From Flavobacterium sp. J27 (lineage in GTDB: Bacteria > Bacteroidota > Bacteroidia > Flavobacteriales > Flavobacteriaceae), in assembly GCF_004303025.1 (NCBI RefSeq), contig NZ_PJQW01000015.1, forward strand, positions 1 to 64,000: DNA of 64,000 nucleotides. Reading direction: 5' to 3'. Shown piece by piece: positions 50,951 through 59,681 of the stretch. The position numbers and the translations under genes are program-made. The notes below the pieces were generated by a model. It was not told the DNA's origin. It saw only the letters and a list, made by a program, of their open reading frames with translations, and did not search any database. Every line of letters starts with the position of its first letter. The first letter of the stretch is position 1.

Positions 50951-50955
50951 AATAC

Positions 50956-51600
50956 ATGAAAGTTTTAAGCTCGTGGAGTGGTGGTAAAGACAGCTGTTAT
51001 GCACTAATGAAAGCAGTGCAACAAGGATTACAACCTATAGCGCTACTCAATATGATGAATGAAAACGGGAAAGTATCGCGTTCGCACGGCATTCCGTTAG
51101 CTATTTTGGAACAACAGGCAGCCCAAATGCAATTGCCTTTAGTGGCGGTGCCAGCCTCATGGTCTCAGTACGAAGAACATTATATTGCTACTTTACATCA
51201 AATAAAAAAGAAGTATGCTATCCAAGGAGTCGTTTTTGGTGACATTGATTTGGAACCACATCGAGAATGGGAAGAAAAGGTGTGTACTGCGGCCAATTTA
51301 AAAGCGTTCTTGCCTTTGTGGCAACAAGATAGAATTGGTTTGGTGCACGAAATGCTAGATAATGGGATTCAAACCCTAATTGTTTCTTGTAATTTACAAA
51401 TGGGAGAAGGGTATTTAGGAAAGGTCCTTACTAAAGAATTAGCTTTAGAATTACAAAAAAAAGGGGTTGATCCATGCGGAGAAAATGGGGAGTTTCATAC
51501 CCTAGTAATTGATTGTCCTTTATTTGAAAATAAAATTCAATTGCCTAGTTTTGAAGTGAAAACCTATGAGAATTATTGTTTTATAGTTTGGAACGACTAA
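50956..51600 (+). CDS. Dph6-like ATP pyrophosphatase (adenine nucleotide alpha hydrolase)
   Basis: 214 residues. N-terminal PP-loop SSWSGGKDSCYALMKAVQQG (residues 4-23), then IQGVVFGDIDLEPHREWEEK, QTLIVSCNLQMGEGYLGKVL and a C-terminal GVDPCGENGEFHTLVIDCPL, the signature of the diphthine-ammonia-ligase superfamily. Bacteria lack diphthamide, so the role is unknown. It lies 5 bp after cobU inside a cobamide salvage cluster, suggesting an ATP-dependent amidation or ligation connected with corrinoids. Confidence 0.8.
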   Translation: MKVLSSWSGGKDSCYALMKAVQQGLQPIALLNMMNENGKVSRSHGIPLAILEQQAAQMQLPLVAVPASWSQYEEHYIATLHQIKKKYAIQGVVFGDIDLEPHREWEEKVCTAANLKAFLPLWQQDRIGLVHEMLDNGIQTLIVSCNLQMGEGYLGKVLTKELALELQKKGVDPCGENGEFHTLVIDCPLFENKIQLPSFEVKTYENYCFIVWND

Positions 51601-51662
51601 CTTCAAATATGATAATTCCTCGTCAGTTCGAGTGTTTTTTACGGAAAGAAATGGAATAAAAA

Positions 51663-53393
51663 ATGTATCGAGAACCAATAAGAAACGCTATCCATAACAA
51701 GATTTTAAAAGTAGAAATGAAAGATTTATATGATATCATAACGTCTCGAAGAGACACCCGACATTTTACTACAGATACAGTTCCAGAGGAAGTACTTGCC
51801 AAAGCGATTGAAGCTGGGCATCATGCTCCTTCTGTAGGACTGACCGATGCAACACGCTATTATATCATCACAGCAACTGAAATTAAAAAGCAAATTAAAG
51901 CTTTGTTTTTAGCGTATCATAAAAAGGCGGCTGATGCAACAGATACGGAAGCTCAAAAAGAAGCCTATCTCAACCTAAAATTAGAAGCCATTGAAGAAGC
52001 GCCTGTTGGAATGGTAATTGCTTATGATCGTTCGGTCTTAGACACTTTTACCATTGGAACTGTTGGTAGTAATGAAGCTATTAAATTTAGTGCAGTATGT
52101 GCTGCTCAAAACATTTGGTTGTCACTAACGGAACAAGGTTATTCAATGGGTTGGGTTTCTATTCTAAATTATTATGACTTCAAAACCTTATTGGATATAC
52201 CTGAACATATTGAACCATTAGGATACTTTTGCATTGGTAAACCCGCTACCGATTATGGAAAACAACCTATGTTGCAACAATTGCATTGGAAAGATAAGAG
52301 AGGGTCAGCCAATGTTACTCATATTAAGTGTAGTAAGACTATTTCTAAAATTACAAAGGAAGAAAACACACCTTTTCAGACTCCAAAAGAAACGCTAAAA
52401 AAACAATTACAACATAAAATAGATCAGAAAACAAAACCAGAAGGTGCTTTAGGTCTTTTGGAAAAACTGGCCTTACAAATAGGACTGGTTTTTGAAACCG
52501 ATACACCTCAAATAATTGAACCTCACATTGTAGTCTTTGCAGCGGATCATGGAATTGCAAATCATGGGGTGAGTGCGTATCCACAAGAAGTAACCCAACA
52601 AATGATTACTAATTTTCTAGAAGGAGGTGCCGCTATTAATGTGTTTTGTAACCAACACGATATTGCTTTAGAAATTGTAGATGCAGGGGTAAATTATGAC
52701 TTTCCTACGAATACTAAACTTGTAAATAAAAAAGTAGCTAAGGGTACTCAATCCTTTTTACATACAGCCGCTATGAGTCATGAGGAAATGGAAAGGTGCT
52801 TTCAGAAAGGTGCTGAGGTGGTGAACCAAGTTTACACAAAAGGATCTAATTGTATTGGTTTTGGCGAAATGGGTATTGGAAATACCTCAACTGCATCAGT
52901 AATAATGGCAATGCTAACACCTTTTTCTATAAAAGAATGTGTAGGAAAAGGAACAGGAGTAGCAAATAAAAAATTAGAAAATAAAATAAATATTCTTTCC
53001 AAAGCAATTCAAAATTATAAAGGAAGTGATGGTTTAGAAGATATTGTAGCTTATTTTGGTGGTTTTGAAATCTTACAAATGGCTGGTGGTATGTTGCAAG
53101 CCTATCACCATAAAATACTCATTTTAGTGGACGGATTTATCTCCAGTGTAGCCTATTTAATTGCTTTTAAAAAGAACCCTGCTATTAAAGCGAATGCTAT
53201 TTTCTGTCATTGTTCAGAAGAAAAAGCACACAAACTATTATTAGAATATTTACAGGTAACTCCTGTTTTGCATTTACAAATGCGATTGGGTGAGGGTAGT
53301 GGTTGTGCTGTAGCTTTTCCCATCATCCAATCTGCAGTAGCCTTTTTAAATGAAATGGCTAGTTTTGAAAGTGCAGGAGTCAGTAATAAATAA
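51663..53393 (+). CDS. cobT: BluB-CobT fusion: dimethylbenzimidazole synthase plus its phosphoribosyltransferase
   Basis: 576 residues; ATG 51717 is a likelier start, 18 codons in. Residues ~19-222 form the BluB nitroreductase-like domain (SRRDTRHFTTDTV, AGHHAPSVGLTDATRYY, EQGYSMGWVSIL, GYFCIGKP), which makes 5,6-dimethylbenzimidazole from FMNH2 and O2. A linker of ~25 residues leads to CobT (~245-576): KPEGALGLLEKLALQ, VVFAADHGIANHGVSAYPQE, FGEMGIGNTSTAS and LGEGSGCAVAFPI with the catalytic Glu. CobT joins the base to nicotinate mononucleotide. The fusion would channel DMB directly to activation. Confidence 0.92.
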   Translation: MYREPIRNAIHNKILKVEMKDLYDIITSRRDTRHFTTDTVPEEVLAKAIEAGHHAPSVGLTDATRYYIITATEIKKQIKALFLAYHKKAADATDTEAQKEAYLNLKLEAIEEAPVGMVIAYDRSVLDTFTIGTVGSNEAIKFSAVCAAQNIWLSLTEQGYSMGWVSILNYYDFKTLLDIPEHIEPLGYFCIGKPATDYGKQPMLQQLHWKDKRGSANVTHIKCSKTISKITKEENTPFQTPKETLKKQLQHKIDQKTKPEGALGLLEKLALQIGLVFETDTPQIIEPHIVVFAADHGIANHGVSAYPQEVTQQMITNFLEGGAAINVFCNQHDIALEIVDAGVNYDFPTNTKLVNKKVAKGTQSFLHTAAMSHEEMERCFQKGAEVVNQVYTKGSNCIGFGEMGIGNTSTASVIMAMLTPFSIKECVGKGTGVANKKLENKINILSKAIQNYKGSDGLEDIVAYFGGFEILQMAGGMLQAYHHKILILVDGFISSVAYLIAFKKNPAIKANAIFCHCSEEKAHKLLLEYLQVTPVLHLQMRLGEGSGCAVAFPIIQSAVAFLNEMASFESAGVSNK

Positions 53394-53406
53394 ATTGAAC
53401 CTATAA

Positions 53407-54189
53407 ATGAAAAAAGAAATCGCTATATTTTTTACAGCAGTTATGTTTTATACAAGAATCCCTTGTCCTAAAAATATAACTCACCATCCTGATTATTTAA
53501 ACAAAGCCACACGTTATTTTCCTTTGATTGGATGGATAGTTGGTGCTATTTCTGGACTTGTATTTTATGGGTTTTCCCAAATGTTGCCTGTTTCTATATC
53601 GGTTATTTTAAGTATGATAACTGGTATTTTAATAACAGGAGCTTTTCATGAAGACGGTTTTGCTGATGTATGTGATGGTTTTGGTGGTGGTTGGACCAAA
53701 GAGAAAATATTGAAGATAATGAAAGATAGTGCTATTGGCGCATATGGTGCCATTGGAATACTGCTTTTATTGCTTTTAAAATATGTTGCGCTTGTAGAGG
53801 TGTTGACTTCTCAAACCAATTTAATTAATATCCTGTTTATTTTTATTACAGCTCATGCTATGAGTCGATGGGCTGCGGCTACGATTATCTTTACACACGA
53901 CTATGTTCGGGAAGATGAATTAAGTAAAAGTAAACCTATTGCCAAAACTTTTACATGGAAAGAAGTAGTCGGTTCGGCATTTTGGGGTTTACTTCCTTTA
54001 GTGTATTGGGTGTCTATAAATTATAAGGTAGTTTTTATTCTTTTACCTGTATTTACTTTTAGAGGTCATTTAGCACGTTATTTTAAAAAGTGGATTGGTG
54101 GTTATACAGGCGATTGTTTAGGTGCTACGCAACAAGTATGTGAGGTGGTTTTTTATATTTCATTAGTAGTAATATGGAGGTTTATTTAG
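53407..54189 (+). CDS. cobS: cobalamin synthase (adenosylcobinamide-GDP ribazoletransferase)
   Basis: 260 residues with about six transmembrane segments. Active-site motif GAFHEDGFADVCDGFGGGW (residues ~78-96) with the acidic Mg-binding residues, FTAVMFYTRIPCP at the N-terminus, DSAIGAYGAIGI and a C-terminal GGYTGDCLGATQQV. It joins adenosylcobinamide-GDP with alpha-ribazole (phosphate) at the inner membrane. The 3' end overlaps cobC by 16 bp. Confidence 0.94.
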   Translation: MKKEIAIFFTAVMFYTRIPCPKNITHHPDYLNKATRYFPLIGWIVGAISGLVFYGFSQMLPVSISVILSMITGILITGAFHEDGFADVCDGFGGGWTKEKILKIMKDSAIGAYGAIGILLLLLLKYVALVEVLTSQTNLINILFIFITAHAMSRWAAATIIFTHDYVREDELSKSKPIAKTFTWKEVVGSAFWGLLPLVYWVSINYKVVFILLPVFTFRGHLARYFKKWIGGYTGDCLGATQQVCEVVFYISLVVIWRFI

Positions 54190-54704
54190 TTAGGCATACA
54201 GAAACCGTTTGTGAAAAAGGAATTTGTTATGGGCAAGCCGATGTAGTTTTACGAGAGCCTTATTTACAGGAGTTTGAAAAGATAAAACAACAACTTTCTT
54301 TACAGGAAAAGATTCCTGTATTTTCAAGTCCGTTAAAAAGATGTACTCTATTAGCTGATTTTCTTTCAAATAGTGATTTTCAAACAGATGCTCGTCTCAT
54401 GGAAATGCATTTTGGAGATTGGGAACTACAACCTTGGGATACTATTCCTAAAGAACCACTTAATAAATGGATGCAGGATTTTGTTTCGGTGCAAGTGCCA
54501 CATGGTGAATCTTTTGTTTTACTATACGAAAGAGTGCTTTCTTTTATAGAAGATCTAAAGAAAAAAAATATCAAAAAAAACCTTATTATTACCCATGCAG
54601 GAGTAATTCGAAGTTTTTTATGTTACCAACAAAAATTGCCTTTACAAGATGCTTTTCAAAATAAGTGTAACTTTGGGGAAGTTTTTAAAATAATATTGAA
54701 ATAA
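54174..54704 (+). CDS. cobC: alpha-ribazole phosphatase (histidine phosphatase family)
   Basis: 176 residues. Phosphohistidine motif VYLVRHTETVCEKGICYGQ (His8), second-half FSSPLKRCTLLADFL, MHFGDWELQPWDTIP and the second His in LIITHAGVIRSFL. It removes the 5'-phosphate of alpha-ribazole phosphate or of cobalamin-5'-phosphate, the last step of lower-loop assembly. The family is broad, but position overlapping cobS supports CobC. Confidence 0.9.
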   Translation: MEVYLVRHTETVCEKGICYGQADVVLREPYLQEFEKIKQQLSLQEKIPVFSSPLKRCTLLADFLSNSDFQTDARLMEMHFGDWELQPWDTIPKEPLNKWMQDFVSVQVPHGESFVLLYERVLSFIEDLKKKNIKKNLIITHAGVIRSFLCYQQKLPLQDAFQNKCNFGEVFKIILK

Positions 54705-54705
54705 A

Positions 54706-54813
54706 ATGAATACAGATTCAAAAGAGTTTATGGCAGCCGTATATACAATTATCGCTTTTCATGTAATTGTTGCGGTTGTACTTTTGATTAGAAAAATGAG
54801 AAAAAAGAAGTAA
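54706..54813 (+). CDS. 35-residue single-span membrane peptide
   Basis: MNTDSKEFMAAVYTIIAFHV, then IVAVVLLIRKMRKKK. One hydrophobic helix with a positively charged end, ATG 1 bp after the cobC stop. The composition and tight operon position suggest a real small membrane protein, perhaps associated with CobS or the transport system. Not recognised as a family. Confidence 0.55.
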   Translation: MNTDSKEFMAAVYTIIAFHVIVAVVLLIRKMRKKK

Positions 54814-54890
54814 AAAACAAATTTCTTTATTTTAATTAAAAAAATAGTGGTGTTTTTGATTTCTTATTTAGAAAATATTTAAAAAATAAC

Positions 54891-54898
54891 TACATTTG
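54891..54898 (+). promoter_or_regulatory. -7 box upstream of the cobalamin riboswitch
   Basis: TACATTTG, exact match to TAnnTTTG and identical to the btuF -7 box. It places the RNA start at about 54905, just before the riboswitch. Confidence 0.6.
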
Positions 54899-54904
54899 CA
54901 CGCG

Positions 54905-55150
54905 AATTTTGGTTGTCGCTGAGAGAAATCGAAGCAACATTAAAAGGGAATTAGGTGAAATACCTAAGCTGTACCCGCAACTGTAAGCTAATAAGCTTGT
55001 TATTATCTACATTACCACTGTTAGATAATTTAGAATTTAGAGTTTAGAACTTAGAAAGTTTTTTTACTTAAGCATTCTAAATTATAACGGGAAGGTCAAT
55101 AACAAGACGCAAGCCAGGAGACCTGCCTTTATTCAATGAGTAACAAACTT
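54905..55150 (+). promoter_or_regulatory. cobalamin riboswitch
   Basis: Conserved parts in order: GTCGCTGAGAGAAATCGAAG near 54915, GGGAATTAGGTGAAATACCT, the core TACCCGCAACTGTAAGC (~54972-54990), a long peripheral arm, and the B12 box AAGCCAGGAGACCTGCC (55111-55127). The arm holds four 7-bp units (TTTAGAA-type, 55029-55056) and can close by pairing TAATTTAGAAT with ATTCTAAATTA near 55076. A following stem AAACTTT/AAAGTTT (~55146-55166) may be the switching element. It should repress the TonB receptor when adenosylcobalamin is plentiful. Confidence 0.93.
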
Positions 55151-55224
55151 TCGGGAAAAAAAGTTTGAGTATGGGTAAATTCTGTGCTTTTCTCCCTTTT
55201 ATTAAAAATTATTTATTAACTAAA

Positions 55225-57156
55225 ATGAACGCAACGTTTATGAAATGGAGTGCTTGTGCAGCATTCTTAACCACGTTTTCTTATGCACAAGAAATTGATA
55301 CTTTACAAGTGACCAACTTAAAAGAAGTAGTTGTTTCTGATACAAAATTCGAACAAAAAAAAGAAAAATCAGGTAAAATTATCGACGTAATTACGGCTAA
55401 AGATTTAGAAGCAAGAAAAGGGCAATCTGTAGCACAAGTTTTAAATCAGGTTGCAGGATTAGAAATTAATGGCAGTAATAGTTCTCCAGGTAAAAATTTA
55501 GAATATTATGTTAGAGGAGGAAGAAGTCGTCAAGTTTTAATTGTAATTGATGGAAATCCGGTAAATGATGCCACTTCTATTGCTTCAATATATGATTTAA
55601 GGCTACTACCAGTAGAACAAATTGAAAAAATTGAAGTATTAAAAGGGTCTTCAAGTGTCTTATATGGCTCTGGAGCAGCTACAGGAGTAATCAATATTAC
55701 TACAAAAAAAGCAAGTAAAAAAGGATTGAATGGTACAGCTTATTTTAATGTTGGTACACAAAACACAACAGAAAAAACTAACTTATATGGGCAAGAATTA
55801 AATCAAGGATTTGCTATAAACGCTAAAACGGGTAAATTTAATTTCAATACCGCGTTAAATAGTACAGAAGTGGATGGAATTAGTGAAGCAAAAGGTACTA
55901 ATTTTGAAAGAGACCCTTTTTCTAGAATCAACTTAAATCAAAAAATTGGATTTAAAGCTTCCGATAAATTAAATATAGAATCTTTTGTGAATTATGATAA
56001 ATTCAGTTCAAATTATGATACTGGTGCTTTTCAGGATTCTGAATTTAATACCTATACAGCTGAACAGGTTAGAATTGGTTTTAAACCACAATACAAATAC
56101 AATAAAGGAGAAATTTATTTGAATACGGCATTTGCTAACTTGGAACGTTACTATGAATCTTTTAGTACTTGGACGATGTCTTTAGATGAAATTTATTATA
56201 AATCGAGAACGATTAATGCGGATTTAGTCAATAAATTAGATGTAGCAAAAGGCATACATGTAATTACAGGTATACAATCGCAATTTATGGATATGTACCA
56301 AACAGGTGCTTGGGGAGAAGTGGATAACAGAGCAACTAAATTTAATGTAATTGACCCTTATTTTACAGCTGTTTATAACAGTGATTTTGGTTTAAATGTA
56401 AATGCTGGAGCGCGTTTAAATATCCACAGTGAATATGGAAGTAATTTAGTTTATAATGTAAATCCATCGTTTTATTTAGAAGATTATAAAGTAAGAGTAT
56501 TATCTTCTTTTAGCACCGCTTATATTACTCCTACATTATACCAATTGTATTCTGCTTATGGAAATTTGGATTTAAAACCAGAAGAAGACAAAACTGTTGA
56601 AATTGGTTTTGAGAAAGGATTTTTAGATAATAAATTAATTATTAACGCGGTTGGTTTTTACAGAGAAGAAGTAAATAAAATTGATTTTATTTCTTTAAAC
56701 GTAGCACCTTGGGGGCAATATCAAAATATTGAAGATAAAATTAATGCAAAAGGAATCGAATCTAATATTACCTATTTGCCTTTTGAAAAAATAAAATTAA
56801 CGGCAAACTATACTTTTACTCAGGTTGAAACCAATGTAAGTCAGTTGCAATTAATACCAAAACATAAAGTTAATGCGGGTTTTGATTATGCAGTAACTAA
56901 TAAACTAACTTGGACAGCTCAATATCAGTATACAGATGATAAAATTGACTTATTTTATAATTCATCTACATTTTCAAACGATGAAGTTGTTTTAAATTCC
57001 TATCAAACAGTACATACTACAGTTTCATATAAATTAAATAAGCACATCTCTTTCTTTGGAAATGTTACCAATCTTTTTGATGTTGATTTTACCGAAAAAT
57101 ATGGATACTCTACTAGAGGTAGAAACTTTAAATTAGGATTTAACCTACAATTCTAA
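55225..57156 (+). CDS. btuB: TonB-dependent outer-membrane corrinoid receptor (BtuB-like)
   Basis: About 643 residues from ATG 55225 (MNATFMKWSACAAFLTTFSY AQ signal peptide); codons upstream lie in the riboswitch tail. TonB box-like LKEVVVSDTKFEQ, then the plug domain (VAQVLNQVAGLEINGSNSSP, YYVRGGRSRQVLIVIDGNP, VLKGSSSVLYGSGAATGVIN). The 22-strand barrel ends FKLGFNLQF with terminal aromatic residue. Riboswitch control and the adjacent cobamide genes identify the ligand as cobalamin or another corrinoid. It is followed by the terminator at 57183. Confidence 0.92.
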   Translation: MNATFMKWSACAAFLTTFSYAQEIDTLQVTNLKEVVVSDTKFEQKKEKSGKIIDVITAKDLEARKGQSVAQVLNQVAGLEINGSNSSPGKNLEYYVRGGRSRQVLIVIDGNPVNDATSIASIYDLRLLPVEQIEKIEVLKGSSSVLYGSGAATGVINITTKKASKKGLNGTAYFNVGTQNTTEKTNLYGQELNQGFAINAKTGKFNFNTALNSTEVDGISEAKGTNFERDPFSRINLNQKIGFKASDKLNIESFVNYDKFSSNYDTGAFQDSEFNTYTAEQVRIGFKPQYKYNKGEIYLNTAFANLERYYESFSTWTMSLDEIYYKSRTINADLVNKLDVAKGIHVITGIQSQFMDMYQTGAWGEVDNRATKFNVIDPYFTAVYNSDFGLNVNAGARLNIHSEYGSNLVYNVNPSFYLEDYKVRVLSSFSTAYITPTLYQLYSAYGNLDLKPEEDKTVEIGFEKGFLDNKLIINAVGFYREEVNKIDFISLNVAPWGQYQNIEDKINAKGIESNITYLPFEKIKLTANYTFTQVETNVSQLQLIPKHKVNAGFDYAVTNKLTWTAQYQYTDDKIDLFYNSSTFSNDEVVLNSYQTVHTTVSYKLNKHISFFGNVTNLFDVDFTEKYGYSTRGRNFKLGFNLQF

Positions 57157-57182
57157 TCAATTTGTTTTAAACTTAGTTAATG

Positions 57183-57208
57183 AAAAACGCTCCATTTGGA
57201 GCGTTTTT
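57183..57208. terminator. bidirectional rho-independent terminator
   Basis: Perfect stem AAAAACGCTCCA / TGGAGCGTTTTT around TT. It serves btuB and the convergent S41 protease gene. Confidence 0.9.
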
Positions 57209-57212
57209 GTTT

Positions 57213-58643
57213 TTATTTAAGGTTTGGAATGGCATCTATATACATTTCTGTTCCAAATGGTCGTATTGATTTAACATCCTGAAAATGCTCAAATCGATAT
57301 TCTGGTTCTGGAATTGAAAATCTACCATTCGTATCCACATAATTTAAAGCAGTTTGTAATAAAGGGTCACTAGTTTCTCCAAGAACACCTAAATTAGATA
57401 AATCTTCCACTTGGTTTACGTCAGGTTGTAATCCATTTACATAATCACTAAAATTGTTTTTATTGGCAATTTTTAAAACAATAGGTTGCATAGCATATCT
57501 GTGATTTGGATTCACGTTTACTTTTCTATAATCTGGTGAATCATACAAGGTAACTGAGCCTACATTTTTACCAGTAGTAGCATCTCCTATTTGTATTACA
57601 TTAATATGAGGTTTTAAACCATTAATCACTAATTCACTGGCAGAAGCCGTTCTTTTAGATGTAAGTACATATAATTTATCCAATTGTAAGCTTTGTAGTC
57701 CTGCACCGTTTCCTAAAGTTGTGGTAAACCTGTTTAGCAAGTCTTCAGCGTCAAAAACAGCTTGTAATTTATAATTCCATTGTTGTTTTGCAAAAATATC
57801 ATTATTAAATTGTCCCGTAATCATACTGGCAAGTCTTGTAGCGGTATTTACTGAACCACCTGAATTGTATCTTAAATCCAAGATAAGGTGTGTCACTCCT
57901 TCAGAAGCAAAATAAACAAAAGCATTGTTTAATTCGCTTTCATATTGTGAATAGAAACCATTATACATTAAATAGCCAATTTTTTTGGTGCCAATAGTAA
58001 ATGTTTTTTTTAAATACACTGGATTTTCTGAAAAAGCAGTCTTTGTTAAAGCAACCGAATTTCCGTTTGGAGTAATATTGCCATTATCATAATCGGCTAA
58101 ATTTAAGGTATAAGTATCATTAGATAGTGCATTTGGATTTAAAACACCATTGTTAGCGGTTAAAGGAATGCCATTAACAGCATAAAATAAATCGCCTCTT
58201 TGAATGTTTTTGGAAGCCGCATCTGAACCAGGTAATATGTATCTCACCCAACCAAAAAGCTCTGTAGAACTTCCATTTTTATATCGCAATTCATAATCCA
58301 CACCATTGTTTTTTTGTGTGCCCGATAAAACTTGCTCTAGAGCAGTATAATCAGAAAATATTACACTAAAACGATCGGTTTGTCTATCCACTACTAAATG
58401 TTCAAATAAGGCTTCAGGAGGAGAATAAGCGTTTAAAAAATTTTGAAAAGCATCGTCAGAAGCAAATCTGTTGTCTGCTAAATCAGGTGAATCTTGTAGC
58501 CAATAATAATATTGGTTTAATCCTTTCCAAATAAATTCATTTACAGAGCGACTTTGAGGGAAATCATCAAAATCATCACTACAACTTAAAGGAGTTAGCA
58601 GTAGTAAAAAAAGTCCTGAAAACCATATTATTTTCTTTTTCAT
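57213..58643 (-). CDS. S41-family (C-terminal-processing-type) protease lipoprotein
   Basis: 476 residues. Lipobox LLTPLSCSDD. A PDZ-like domain at ~125-190 (GSDAASKNIQRGDLFYAVNG) precedes the S41 core: YLMYNGFYSQYESELN, LILDLRYNSGGSVNTATRLA, catalytic Ser in KRTASASELVINGL and Lys in TTGKNVGS. Periplasmic or outer-membrane-anchored serine protease. Related lipoproteins are common in Bacteroidota; substrate unknown. Divergent from the ECF sigma gene. Confidence 0.87.
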   Translation of the reverse strand: MKKKIIWFSGLFLLLLTPLSCSDDFDDFPQSRSVNEFIWKGLNQYYYWLQDSPDLADNRFASDDAFQNFLNAYSPPEALFEHLVVDRQTDRFSVIFSDYTALEQVLSGTQKNNGVDYELRYKNGSSTELFGWVRYILPGSDAASKNIQRGDLFYAVNGIPLTANNGVLNPNALSNDTYTLNLADYDNGNITPNGNSVALTKTAFSENPVYLKKTFTIGTKKIGYLMYNGFYSQYESELNNAFVYFASEGVTHLILDLRYNSGGSVNTATRLASMITGQFNNDIFAKQQWNYKLQAVFDAEDLLNRFTTTLGNGAGLQSLQLDKLYVLTSKRTASASELVINGLKPHINVIQIGDATTGKNVGSVTLYDSPDYRKVNVNPNHRYAMQPIVLKIANKNNFSDYVNGLQPDVNQVEDLSNLGVLGETSDPLLQTALNYVDTNGRFSIPEPEYRFEHFQDVKSIRPFGTEMYIDAIPNLK

Positions 58644-58737
58644 AGCGTGAAATATTTATCAAATAAAAATAAGGTTATTTTTTAATGTAACAAAATTAAT
58701 TTACATTCGTCTATACTTTAAAACCAAGCTAATTAAG

Positions 58738-59253
58738 ATGAAACAACAGGAGTTTTTAAATATTATATCTCCTTTTAAAGACAAAATTTTTAGAGTTGCC
58801 AAAAGATTATTAGTCAGTATTGAAGAAGCGGAAGATGCCACTCAAGAAGTTTTAGTAAGACTTTGGAATAAAAATGAAGGTCTGGAAAAGTATAATAGTG
58901 TAGAAGCACTGGCCATGACGATGACTAAAAATTATTGTTTGGATCAGTTAAAATCTAAAAGGGCATCAAATTTGCAACTAGTACATAGTAACTATGGTGA
59001 TCATACACCAGGAGTGGATAAGCAAGTCGAGGATAGTGATAGTTGGAATTGGGTAGAAAAAATTATTAACGATTTACCAGAACAACAGAAAATGATTGTT
59101 CAAATGAGAGATATAGAAGAGTATGAGTTTAATGAAATAGCTTCTGTTTTAGATATGAATGAAACCGCTGTTCGCGTAGCGCTTTCAAGAGCAAGAAAAA
59201 CAATTAGAGAAAAATTAGTAGCAAAACATAATTATGGAATTAAAATTAGTTGA
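58738..59253 (+). CDS. RNA polymerase sigma factor, ECF-type
   Basis: 171 residues. Sigma region 2 (FKDKIFRVAKRLLVSIEEAE, DATQEVLVRLWNKN) and region 4 (YEFNEIASVLDMNETAVRVA LSRARKTIREKL in two stretches). It overlaps the next gene by 20 bp, the usual coupling of a sigma factor with its anti-sigma. It directs RNA polymerase to a small regulon, likely including this operon. Confidence 0.9.
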   Translation: MKQQEFLNIISPFKDKIFRVAKRLLVSIEEAEDATQEVLVRLWNKNEGLEKYNSVEALAMTMTKNYCLDQLKSKRASNLQLVHSNYGDHTPGVDKQVEDSDSWNWVEKIINDLPEQQKMIVQMRDIEEYEFNEIASVLDMNETAVRVALSRARKTIREKLVAKHNYGIKIS

Positions 59254-59674
59254 AATACTAGTAGAAAAATATTTGGAGGGCACTTCAAGTATTGCTGAAG
59301 AAAAACAATTAAAGGCCTATTTTTCTTCAAACGAGGTAGCACCGCATTTGGTTCAGTACAAGCCATTGTTTAGCTATTTTAACAACCAAAAAGAAGAACA
59401 ATTTACTAAAACACTACCATTACAAGCTAAAAGACAATCGTATGTAAAGTGGATAAGTGTAGCAGCGTCAGTTGTAGTTCTTTTAGGAACAGTACATTAT
59501 TTTTATAACAATGATAATTCAGAGACTGAGTTAGGTACATACTCAAATCCTGAAAAAGCATTTGTTGAAACACAAAAAGCTTTAGAGATGCTTTCAGAAG
59601 AAGTAAATCATGGAGTAGAAAGTGTTGCCATTTTAAAAGAGTATGATAAAACGAAAAAAACAATTTTTAAATAA
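59234..59674 (+). CDS. membrane anti-sigma-like protein
   Basis: 146 residues. N-terminal helical region (LVEILVEKYLEGTSSIAEEK QLKAYF in two stretches) as in anti-sigma domains, one transmembrane helix (WISVAASVVVLLGTVHYFY, ~72-90) and a periplasmic tail of ~55 residues. Starts inside the sigma gene. By position and topology it holds the sigma factor at the membrane; direct motif evidence is weak. Confidence 0.7.
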   Translation: MELKLVEILVEKYLEGTSSIAEEKQLKAYFSSNEVAPHLVQYKPLFSYFNNQKEEQFTKTLPLQAKRQSYVKWISVAASVVVLLGTVHYFYNNDNSETELGTYSNPEKAFVETQKALEMLSEEVNHGVESVAILKEYDKTKKTIFK

Positions 59675-59681
59675 GAAAGAA

